Shown here: positions 52,144 through 60,475 of the stretch, one piece after another
Position numbering within the stretch: the first letter of the stretch is position 1
Layout: every line of letters begins with the position of its first letter
Origin: Nannocystis pusilla
Lineage (GTDB): Bacteria; Myxococcota_A; Polyangia; Nannocystales; Nannocystaceae
DNA: 64,000 bases
Assembly (NCBI RefSeq): GCF_026626665.1
Contig: NZ_JAPNKE010000002.1
Span: 9,196,001 to 9,260,000 of the forward strand
Direction of reading: 5' to 3'
Position numbers and translations under genes: made by a program
The notes under the pieces: model-generated
Told to the model about the DNA's origin: nothing
Database searches by the model: none
Seen by the model: only the letters and a program-made list of their open reading frames with translations

Positions 52144-53585
52144 ATGCAGCCAAAGAACTTGCAACGGGTCTTCGCCGCGCTCGCGCGCGAAGGCCTCCAT
52201 GTCGAGCGCGACGGTCGTGTCTACCGTGTGCGGCTCAAGGACGTCGAAGGTGCCCCCGCGGGCGAGGTGCTCCTCCCCGACGAACTCCCGGTCGAGGCCA
52301 AGGCGCTGCGCCAGCTCGCCGGGCTCGCCGCGCTGCGCCACCCGGCCGGCGGCGGCGTGACGACCGTGCGGGCCTCGCCCGACTTCCACCCCGGCGACGC
52401 CGGCGTGGCGATCGGCTCGATCGTCGAGACCGAGGGGATCGTCGTCCCCGCGGCCGTCGGCACCGACATCAATTGCGGCATGCGCCTGCACGTGGTCGAC
52501 CTGTCGGCCGAGCAGCTGCTGGCCAGGCGCGATGTGTTGGTGGAGCGGCTCAAGGGCGACTACTTCTTCTCGTCGCGCGACCTGCCGATGACGGCAGAGG
52601 CGATGCAGGGGCTGTTCCGCGAGGGGCTGGTCGGGTGGCTGTCGGCGGTGCGCCGGCGACCGCTCGGGCGCTGGCTCGGGCAGACCTCGATCAGCTCGAG
52701 CAGGAGATCGATCGCGTCCACCTCGGCGGTGCGCTCGACGGGGACCCGCGCTGGGCCCCCGAAGACATCGTGCCGGCGGAAGGGGTGGTGCGCGACGGGG
52801 GGCTGGCGACGATCGGCGGCGGCAACCACTTCGTCGAGATCCAGGTGGTCGAGGAGGTCGTCGACCGGGCGCGCGCGCGGCAGTGGGACGTCCGCGCGGG
52901 GCAGGTGGCGATCATGATCCACTCGGGCTCGCGCGGGGTCGGCAAGCACGTCGGCGCGATGTGGCGCGACCGGGCGCGCAGCATGTGGCCGAAGGGCCAG
53001 AAGTTCCCGCCGGAGGGGCTGTTCTCGCTGTCGCTGGCGGATCAGCCCGAGGCCGTCGCCGGCTATATGCAGGCGGAGGCGACGGCGGCGAACTACGGGT
53101 TCCTCAACCGCTTGCTGCTCGCCGAGCTGCTGCGACAGCGCCTGCGCGAGCTGTTCGGCGAGGTCGCCGCGCCGCTCGTGTACGACCTGCCGCACAACAT
53201 CACGCTCCCCGTGGAGGGTCCGGCGCGGCGCTGGATCACCCGCAAGGGCGCGTGCCCGGCCGGGCTCGAGCAGCCGGTGATCATCCCCGGATCGATGGGC
53301 GCGGCGTCGTACCTGCTGGTCGGGCGCGGCTCGCCGCACCTGCTCGGCTCGGCGTCGCACGGGGCCGGGCGGGCGACGTCTCGCTTCGAGATGGGTCGGC
53401 GCGGCCGTGAGACCGAGGACCTCGGGCTCGCCGGCGTCGACTGCATCACCCTCCGCGAGGAGCGGCGGATCGAGGAGGCGCCGGCGGCCTACAAGCCGAT
53501 CGGCCCGGTGATCGCCTGCCAGGTCGAGGCCGGGCTGTGCGATGTGGTCGCCCGCATGCGGCCGCTCATGACCTTCAAGGCGTGA
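52144..53585 (+). CDS. rtcB: RtcB-family RNA ligase, frameshifted
   Basis: RtcB joins RNA ends with 2',3'-cyclic phosphate or 3'-phosphate to 5'-OH ends using GTP and manganese. Visible motifs are the metal-binding DINCGMR (Cys111), GGGNHFVEIQ, HSGSRGVG, MGAASYL and the guanylylated-His region SHGAGR near the end. The frame breaks once at about 52655-52685, where loss of one base converts AVRRRPLG-ALARADLDQLEQEI into a shifted reading. The corrected product is about 480 residues. The ATG at 52144 begins the normal N-terminus. No archease or RNA-repair operon is adjacent. The motif DFHPGDAG differs from the common DVHPGYG. Confidence 0.88.
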
Positions 53586-53612
53586 GCGGCCGCGGCGGGC
53601 GCCGCGGTGTGG

Positions 53613-53630
53613 TGATTCGCCCGCGAATCA
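53613..53630. terminator. Short hairpin over the stop of the first fibro-slime gene
   Basis: TGATTCGC (53613-53620) pairs with GCGAATCA (53623-53630), and the TGA of the leftward gene is in the arm. A second GC stem (CCGCGGC/GCCGCGG) adjoins it at about 53590-53606. It separates convergent RtcB and fibro-slime genes. Confidence 0.6.
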
Positions 53631-54767
53631 CATCGGGATGAAGCAATTGATCGAGGTGTCGATGCGGAAGTTGCTGCCCGCCTCGCAGCGCTCGGCGTGG
53701 AAGGCGTCGAGGCTGTAGGTCTCGCCGACGGTGAGGCCGAGCAAGTCGAGCTCGATCGTGCCCATGGCCGGCGGGTGGAGGCCGCCGATGTCCATCGCCA
53801 GCTTGCCGTCGATGAAGATCCACACGTCGTCGTCGCCGCTGAAGCTGAAGGTCTGGCCGGCCTCGTAGACGAAGTTGGTGTGGATCTCGGTGGTGAACGA
53901 GCCGTTGCGGTCGGGGTAGGTCTCGCCGGCCCAGTTCGGCGTCACGTTGTTGCCGAAGCCTTGACCGGTGAGCGGGAAGAACTCCTCGCTCTCGAAGCTC
54001 CAGATGCCTTGCTGGATCTCCGTCAGCGCCAGCTCGCCCGCGATCTCCACGTTGATGCCGTCCTTGGTGTTGTACCAGTCGCTGAACGACGCGGCCGAGG
54101 TGATCTGCGGGTTCGAGCCGCCGTACCCCGGCAGGGTCGGGCCCGGCTGCGGGTTGTAGACCGGCTTGCCGTCGCCGCCGAGCATCGGCTGCACGAGGGT
54201 CGGCCGCACGCCGTTGCCCCACATGTGACAGCCGAAGTCGGAGTGCAGCGGCTTCATGTCGCGGTAGATGACCGGGAGGTTGCCGCACTCGAGCGGCGGC
54301 TCGCCGGTGGTGCTCGTCGTGGTGGTGTCGGTGGTCGCGTCGGTCGTGGTGTCGGTGGTCGCGTCGGTGGTCTCACCGGTGGTCGTGGTGGTGGTCTCGC
54401 CCTCGGTGGTCTCGCCCTGCGTGGTGGTCTCGCCCTCGGTGGTCGTGGTCGAGGTCACCGGCGTCGACGTGGCGGTCGCGGTGTCGGTGTCCGTCGCGCT
54501 CGGGTCGGTGGTGCTGGTCGGCGCCGTGGTGGTGGTCGTCGTCGACTCGGTGCCGCTCGCGGTGCCGCTGTCGGTGCCGTCGGACGCGGAGCCGGTGCCG
54601 GCGGTGGGGTCGTCGGTGGTGGCGGTGCCGTCCGTCGACGCGGTCGATTCGGTGCCGGCGTCGGAGTCGGTGCCGTTGCCCTGCGGCGCCGGACTGCCAC
54701 ACGCGATCGAAAAGCTCATCACCATCAGGAGGGCCGAGGGGCCCCCACGAGAAGGAATGCCAGACAT
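53628..54767 (-). CDS. Fibro-slime domain lipoprotein 1
   Basis: The 379-residue protein has lipobox SIAC (Cys23), then about 130 residues of Thr/Ser/Asp/Glu-rich linker with GETT repeats. A fibro-slime domain follows: IYRDMKPLHSDFGCHM, DWYNT, ETYPDRNGSFTTEIHTNF, GDDDVWIFIDGKLAMDIGGLH and LDAFHAERCEAGSNFRIDTS. This PA14-like domain is found in surface adhesins and secreted proteins of slime moulds and myxobacteria. The start at 54767 begins MSGIPSRGG. It is a paralog of the next gene on the same strand, about 180 bases away, and the two probably arose by tandem duplication. Confidence 0.92.
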   Translation of the reverse strand: MSGIPSRGGPSALLMVMSFSIACGSPAPQGNGTDSDAGTESTASTDGTATTDDPTAGTGSASDGTDSGTASGTESTTTTTTAPTSTTDPSATDTDTATATSTPVTSTTTTEGETTTQGETTEGETTTTTTGETTDATTDTTTDATTDTTTTSTTGEPPLECGNLPVIYRDMKPLHSDFGCHMWGNGVRPTLVQPMLGGDGKPVYNPQPGPTLPGYGGSNPQITSAASFSDWYNTKDGINVEIAGELALTEIQQGIWSFESEEFFPLTGQGFGNNVTPNWAGETYPDRNGSFTTEIHTNFVYEAGQTFSFSGDDDVWIFIDGKLAMDIGGLHPPAMGTIELDLLGLTVGETYSLDAFHAERCEAGSNFRIDTSINCFIPM

Positions 54768-54837
54768 CGTGCGAATGTAGCGGATCTGCGCACGGCCGCA
54801 AGCCGCCGCGCTCGCGCGCGCGTCGGGGAACGTCACG

Positions 54838-54915
54838 CGCGAGGCGAAGGACGATCGCCTCGCGGACGTGATTGTCTCTTCACGCGGCCGCTCACGCTAC
54901 GGGGTGAGCGGCCGC
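54838..54915. terminator. Two perfect hairpins between the fibro-slime paralogs
   Basis: CGCGAGGCGA (54838-54847) pairs with TCGCCTCGCG (54855-54864). GCGGCCGCTCAC (54884-54895) pairs with GTGAGCGGCCGC (54904-54915). The second lies 33 bases after the stop of the upstream paralog. Neither has a T-run. Confidence 0.65.
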
Positions 54916-54947
54916 GGTGGTGGCAACATTCGCCGCGGGGCCGGCGA

Positions 54948-56077
54948 TCACATCGGAATGAAGCAGGCGATCGAGGTGTCGATGCGGAAGTTGCTGCCGC
55001 TGTCGCAGCGCTCGGCGTGGAAGGCGTCGAGCGAGTAGCTGTTGCCGGCCACGAGGCCGAGGGTGTCGAGGTTGATGGTGCCGTTGACGGGGCCGTGGAG
55101 GCCGCCGAGGTCCATCGCCAGCTTGCCGTCGATGAACACCCACACGTCGTCGTCGCCGCTGAAGCTGAAGACCTGGCCGGCCTCGTAGATGAAGTTGGTG
55201 TGGATCTCGGTGGTGAACGAGCCGTTGCGGTCGGGGTAGGTCTCGCCGGCCCAGTTCGGGGTGACGTTGTTGCCGAAGCCCTGGCCGGTGAGCGGGTAGA
55301 ACGAGTTGCTCTGGAAGCTCCAGATGCCCATTTGAATCTCGGTCAACTCGAGCTCGCCTTCGACCTCGAAGTTGATGTCGGCCTTGGTGTGGTACCAGTC
55401 GTTGAACGAGGCGGCGGAGGTGATCTGCGGGTTCGTGCCGTTGTAGCCGGGCGGCGGACCCGGGGGTTCGGGTTGTAGACCGGGGTCTGGTCGCCGCCGA
55501 GCATCTGCATCACGAGGCCCGGGCGGGCCATGTTGCCGTTCATGTGACAGCCGAAGTCGGTGTGCAGCGGCTTGAAGTCGCGGTAGATGACCTTGAGGTT
55601 GCCACATTCGAGCGGCGGCTCGCCGGTGGTCGTGGTGGTCTCGCCGTCGGTGGTCTCGCCGGTCGTGGTGGTCTCGCCGGTCGTGGTGGTCTCGCCGGCG
55701 GTGGTGGTGGTCTCGTCCAGCGTGGTCTCGCCGGTGGTGTCGCTCGTGGTCGAGGTCACCGGGGTCGTCGTCGCGGTGGTGGAGTCCGAGGTCTCGCTGA
55801 CCGTGGAGTCGGTGGTGGTCGTGGTCGGCGACGTGGTGGTCGGCGACGACTCGGAGCCGCTGTCGGTGCCGCCGCCCTCGGTGCTCTCCGTGGCCGAGCC
55901 CGAGGCGGTGCCGTCGGTGGTGACGCCGGTGCCCTCGGTGACGGCGGTCAGGCCGGTGCCCGTGTCCGAGTCCGACTCGGTGCCGGTGCCCTGGTTGGCC
56001 GGGCTGCCACACGCGACGGTAAAGGTCATCGCCACCAGGAGCGTCGACACGCCCCCGCGAGATTGAATGCTAGACAT
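54948..56077 (-). CDS. Fibro-slime domain lipoprotein 2, frameshifted
   Basis: The gene parallels its neighbour: signal and lipobox TVAC (Cys23), a Thr/Ser/Glu linker, then the fibro-slime domain with IYRDFKPLHTDFGCHM, ETYPDRNGSFTTEIHTNF and GDDDVWVFIDGKLAMDLGGLH. One base is missing in a C-run at about 55451-55470 (NPNPPGPPPGYNG region), which splits the frame in the middle of the domain. The corrected length is 376 residues. The two paralogs are nearly identical in the core and differ in linker length, so the duplication is old enough for the linkers to diverge. Confidence 0.87.
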
Positions 56078-56718
56078 TGCGCGAGGGTACCGGATCGCCG
56101 CAGGCTCGCAAGAGCCGGTTTCGCTCGCGCGCGCCGGGGCAGGCCCGAGGGGCGGCGAGGTGCGACGCGAGCGCCGAGTCGACCGATTGACAGCTCACAA
56201 TGAAAGCGAAGACAGGCGCCGGATTTTATGCCGATGCGCGCAGCCGCGCGGCGACGGCTGCCGGCGTCGTCCGATTCGCGACCGGTGTATGACGATGGTG
56301 CGATACGCGGCTCGCATCAGTCACTGACTGCCGTCCGCTTCCGGCGCGCACCGCGGGCCGCGAAGGCGCAAGCGCAGGCGAGTGGACCTCCGTCCAGGCC
56401 GGCGCAGACGCCTGCACGGGGCGGTGGCTGATGGAGAGGACGATTCGCCGGCGAGGGGGCGCAGCGGACGCGGCCAGGACGAGATTGGTGAGAGTGCCCG
56501 CCCGACGATTCTGAATCGAGGCATTGGGGGCGGCTGATGTTTGCAAATAGGTGCTTGCCCGGCCGAGCTCATTTCGGTGTCGAGGGCTGTCGGGAGAAGA
56601 GGAGCGATGAATCGGCCTACGACGAATCATGGACGTCGAACCCGCTCATCATCCGGTTCGCCGCGCCGCCCTAGATGCGGGGACTTCGGTGGAAGTCCCC
56701 GCTCGTACTGGGCCACAA
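56078..56718. other. 640-bp stretch without a recognised gene
   Basis: No frame here shows convincing protein character. A TTGACA occurs near 56187 without a matching -10 box. GC content is somewhat lower than in neighbours. A strong hairpin lies at the far end and belongs to the next gene. Confidence 0.45.
56677..56702 (-). terminator. Terminator hairpin of the Cip1-like gene
   Basis: A perfect 11-bp stem (GCGGGGACTTC at 56677-56687 with GAAGTCCCCGC at 56692-56702) with a GGTG loop lies 17 bases after the leftward stop at 56719. No T-run follows. Confidence 0.7.
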
Positions 56719-57763
56719 TCAGAGGATGCAGCCGATGCGGACGCCGTCGATGGCGACCTCGTCGATCCACACGTCGTAGTGGTCGGGGTTCGGGTTGCCC
56801 TGGTAGAGCCACCAGCCGACCCACGCCGACTCGAATTGCGGCATGACGTAATCAGCGCCCTGATTGCCGCCGTGGCTCGTGGCGGTGGTGGCGAGCGAGG
56901 GGTGCTCGGTGGCGTCCCACCAGAACTTCGTCTCGTCGTTGGCGCCGTCGTGCAGCCATTCGAGGCACACCCAGTCCTTCACGACGACCGCGGTGGGGGC
57001 TCCGCGCGGGTCGCCGTCGAGGTTGGTCCAGTCGCCGGTCGGGCCGCCGTCGGAGCCGACGCCGAACAGGTTCTTGCCGACGAACGGGTTGTACTGGCCG
57101 CCGACGCGGATCTCCCCCGGCTCGCCGGAGCCGACGGCGCCGACGAGGGTCCAGTGGGCCCAGTCGGGGGCGATCGGGACGGCGTCGATCCACACGAACA
57201 TGCGGCCGTAATAGGTGTTGTCGGGGGCCGGGAAGGTGACGACCTCGCGAAGATAGGAAAAACCATTGCCCTCGGTGTGGACATGGGCGGCGCTCGCCCC
57301 GCGCGGCGTGCTGCGAATCGATGGTGACGGTGCCGGTGACCTGCCACTTGCCCAGGTCGATCGCGCCGGCTTCGAAGGAGTCGCACAGCAGGACGTCGGC
57401 GCCGTCGCAGCGCGGGTCGCCGAAGAACTTGGTGCGATCGCTGGAGTAGTCGCGCAGCGGCTCGCCGGTGGTGCTCGTGGTGTCGTCGCCGGTGGTGTCG
57501 GTGGTCGGGCCGACTTCGCTGGTCGAGGTGGTGCTGGTGGTGGTGTCGGTGGCGCTCGCGTCGGTGGTCGCGGTCGAGGTCGTCGTCGAGGTCGAGGTGG
57601 TCGGTGCGTCGGTCTCGCCGGTCGACGGGGCGGCGGTGGTGCCGGTGGTCGGATCGGTCGAGCTCGCGGCGTCGCTGCCGGTCGAGTTGCCGCCGTCGTC
57701 GCCGCCGCAGGCGCCGGCGAACAGCAGGGACATTGCGAGCATCGTCGCGCGGGTGCAGGTCAT
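56719..57763 (-). CDS. Lipoprotein with Cip1/concanavalin-like carbohydrate domain, frameshifted
   Basis: The protein has lipobox FAGAC (Cys19) and a Ser/Thr/Asp linker of about 70 residues. A jelly-roll-like domain follows (LLCDSFEAGAIDLGKWQV, then FVWIDAVPIAPDWAHWTLVGA, EIRVGGQYN, WVCLEWLHDGANDETKFWWD and YDVWIDEVAIDGVRIGC). The pattern resembles the Cip1-like core domain of secreted polysaccharide-active proteins. Frames break at about 57283-57305, after QHAARG, by one inserted or two lost bases; the following sequence ASAAHVHTEGNGFSYLREVV continues correctly. The corrected length is about 347 residues. It is probably a surface glycan-binding protein or lyase of a predator. Confidence 0.78.
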
Positions 57764-58167
57764 GGCGAAGAACCTCCGCGGCGAGGTTAACCCGGTCCTC
57801 GCGGCCGGCCGACACGGCGTTCGGATGCGAGAGGACGGGTGCGCAGGGCCTCATGCGCGCGGCCGGGCGCGGGCGCGAGGATGCGGGGGCGGGGTTCCCC
57901 CCGGCGCGTGATGTGGTGATTGCCGCTTGATCCTGTCTCGCGGGACAGGTTGTCTCGCTCCCGGATGCAGACCCGGTCTGGCGACGAGGACGATGGCGAG
58001 GGGCTGTCGACATCGGCGCCACGGACGGTGGGCGGGCTGGTGCGAGTGGCCGCGCGCTTCGTCGGTTCGACGCTGTCGCGCAGGCCCCGGTCGCAAGTGC
58101 ACGCGTGGGCGACGGCGATCTCGCACCGCGGTTCGTCCGGTGCTCGGAGCGGCGGGGCGCGGCGCCG
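57764..58167. other. Intergenic stretch with an exact copy of a palindrome
   Basis: No gene is seen. The 22-bp palindrome TGATCCTGTCTCGCGGGACAGG at 57928-57949 is identical to the one at 32531-32552. The following TTGTCTC continues the motif. Confidence 0.55.
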
Positions 58168-58878
58168 TCACGCTCCTGCGGCGCGGCAGGCTCGGCAGCG
58201 AGGGGACGGACAGGAGCCTTCGCCGTCTGCGAGGGCAGCTTGCCGATCGATCCGTCGCGTGAAACGTCCTCCATAGGCTGTGAGGATCCGCGACGGCCGC
58301 TGCCGACGACGGCGGGCCAAACAAGCGAGGACGAGCCAACCGAGATTGGCTCCGGACATTCGCGTCATTCCACAGGTACACCCTGCTTTATCCATCGGTT
58401 CGCTGTCCGAGCTCGTACCCTCCGCCGAGTCGCTCTCGCCTCCCGAAATCGTGCTCGCATCGGAGGCCGAGCTGTCGCTTGCCTCGCTCGCGGGCTCATC
58501 TTCCACCGTTATTTTGGTGGGGCCGGAGTATTCGGCCGCGGAGCCATAGGAGGCGCGCGCCTCAAGCTCGTAGGATCCTGGAGCGAGCGTGATGTCAAAG
58601 TCGACTTCGCCCGTCAGGCAGGGATCACATTCGTCCGTTAATGCACTGTCTACGAGGAGATATACGACATTCGCGGGGACGTCGGCGCACGTGTCCGTGT
58701 CACAATATTCGACATCGCCGTAGGTGACCTTGACCGAGAATTGCGTCGGAAGTACGGCCCCATCCTGGGGCGAGACGATGACGACTGGGTCGGCGCGTGC
58801 ATCAGATCCCGCCACGAAGCCCACGAAGCAGCAGATGAGCGCGGCCAGGGACTTTCCTGGTCGATCGAGGAAACGCAT
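58168..58878 (-). CDS. Secreted MYXO-CTERM protein
   Basis: The 236-residue protein has a signal peptide (LAALICCFVGFVAGSDARA) and a beta-sandwich domain of about 100 residues (VVIVSPQDGAVLPTQFSVKV ... LAPGSYELEARASYG). A Ser/Asp/Glu-rich spacer and a MYXO-CTERM tail (AGCTCG, a hydrophobic helix, LARRRRQR) come next. The frame continues 45 residues past the arginine cluster, which is unusual for this sorting signal and suggests that the original stop was lost. Codon use is less GC-extreme than in the neighbours. The domain resembles an Ig-like fold; the family is not recognised. Confidence 0.75.
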   Translation of the reverse strand: MRFLDRPGKSLAALICCFVGFVAGSDARADPVVIVSPQDGAVLPTQFSVKVTYGDVEYCDTDTCADVPANVVYLLVDSALTDECDPCLTGEVDFDITLAPGSYELEARASYGSAAEYSGPTKITVEDEPASEASDSSASDASTISGGESDSAEGTSSDSEPMDKAGCTCGMTRMSGANLGWLVLACLARRRRQRPSRILTAYGGRFTRRIDRQAALADGEGSCPSPRCRACRAAGA

Positions 58879-59031
58879 CTCCGTCGAGTATAAACGGCAG
58901 ACGGCCCGAGGCGACGTCCGGTGCGCGAAAGGTGCTGCGAAACTGCTGTGCTCGACACCGGCCGCGGCCGAGACATGGAGAGCGAAGCCTGGGCGTTCCC
59001 TGACTCGATCGTGACGTTCACCTGCGACCCG

Positions 59032-60404
59032 TCACTGCTCGACGCAATAGAGGCGCAGCTTCAGCGAGCAGTCGACGGCGGGGCAGCCTTCGGTCCAGCC
59101 GAGGTTCGTCGCGTGGACGAGGCCGGCGACGGCGGTGCCGCTGCCGAGCAGCCAGCCGCTGCACGGGTCGCCGGGGAAGGGGCTGCCGGTGGCGCGGGTG
59201 TGGGTCCAGGCGAGGTCGGCGGGTTCGTTGCAGGCGAGGCCGCCGGTGAGCGCGGCGCCGTCGGCGGTGTGATCGATGGCGTGGGCGAGGTCGCCGTCGA
59301 CGAGGTCGAGCCAGTCGGCGGCGACGGGCGTCAGCGAGCCGGGCAGGACGTAGGGCGCGTCGTGGCGCGCGAAGTCGGCGGCCGGCGGCGCGCCGGGGAA
59401 GGTCAGCCAGGCGCGGTACGTGCCCGGCAGCTTGGCGTCCTTGGCCGATTCTGGCAGTGGTCGTCGGCGGCGGCGACGTTGCCGAAGGCGCCGGAGAAGG
59501 TCTCGGCGGTGACGAACACGAAGTAGGCGTCGCGCTCGCAGGTGGGCGAGCAGCCGTCATCGGCGACCTGGTTGCCGTCGTCGCAGGCCTCGCCGGCGAC
59601 GAGCAGGCCGTCGCCGCACTCCTCGAGCTGGCAGTCGGGCGTGCAGCCGTCGCCGGAGACGAGGTTGCCGTCGTCACACGTCTCGGTCAGCGCGAGCACG
59701 CCGTCGCCGCAGACGTTGAGCAGGCACTTGTCGGTGCAGGTCTTGTCGGCGACCTGGCACTCCTCGCCGGGCTCGGGGTCGGTGTTGGCGACGCAGCTGG
59801 CGAGGGCGCAGCTGACGTCGCACGGCGGGTCGGCGTCGGCCGGCTCGCAGGCCTCGCCGGGGCCGACGAAACCGTCGCCGCAGGCCGCGAGGGTGCAGGC
59901 GGTGGTGCAGGCGGCGGTGTCGGCGTTGTGCGGGCCGTGGTCGCAGATCTCGCCGTCCTGCAAGATGCCGTCGCCGCAGCCGGTCTCGCGGCAGTTGTGG
60001 GCGCAGGCGTCGCCGTCGTCGCGGTTGCCGTCGTCGCACTGCTCGTCGTCCTGGTTGACGATGCCGTCGCCGCAGCGCACGAAGGTGCAGTCGGGCAGGC
60101 AGTCGTCGCCGCCGTCGCAGGCCTCGGTCGGGGCGAGGAAGCCGTCGCCGCAGGCCGCGACGGTGCAGTCGGTCTTGCAGATCGCCCAGTCGCCGTTGAG
60201 CGGGCCGGCGTCGCACTGCTCGCCCGCCTGCAGCAGGCCGTCGCCGCACACCGGCGCGGGGCCGGTGGTCGGATCGCCGGTGGTCGTGGCGGTCGGATCG
60301 CCGCCGGTCTGGCCGGGCAGAGGGCCGTCGCCGGGCCCGAGGTCGGAGAAGCAGCCGGCGAGGGCCAGCGCGGCGAGGAGAGGAGAGAATGTCCGAAGAG
60401 ACAT
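59032..60404 (-). CDS. DUF4215 cysteine-rich repeat lipoprotein 1, frameshifted
   Basis: The protein has lipobox LAGC (Cys18) and then about eight DUF4215 repeats, each with CGDG, CDDGN and C-x3-C blocks. A C-terminal lectin-like domain follows (AYFVFVTAETFSGAFG ... TNLGWTEGCPAVDCSLKLRLYCVEQ). Its ATG at 60404 and the codons for MSLRTF come from a palindrome of the repeat family. One base is missing at about 59445-59460, between HCQN and the expected SAKDAKLPGTY. The corrected length is about 457 residues. It is a shorter paralog of the gene upstream. DUF4215 proteins are probably surface exposed; the role is unknown. Confidence 0.85.
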
Positions 60405-60418
60405 GTGCTTTCGGACAT
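60389..60418. repeat. Palindrome over a start codon
   Basis: ATGTCCGAA (60389-60397) pairs with TTCGGACAT (60410-60418) around a central AGACATGTGCT. The ATG of the downstream gene (60402-60404 on the minus strand) is in the centre. It would fold into a hairpin that hides the ribosome start. Confidence 0.8.
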
Positions 60419-60475
60419 GGCAGAGAGGACCGGCGGCGAGGCGCGCGCTCGCCGGGCCGTGACGGGGGCCGCCGG

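Noticed and set aside
56187-56230. TTGACA as a promoter
   Set aside because: A perfect -35 hexamer is present but no -10 box lies at 16-18 bases, and no convincing gene follows.
56226-56630. Possible gene on the minus strand of the 640-bp gap
   Set aside because: The product is Arg/Ser/Pro-rich without a domain, ribosome site or coding texture, and overlaps other equally poor frames.
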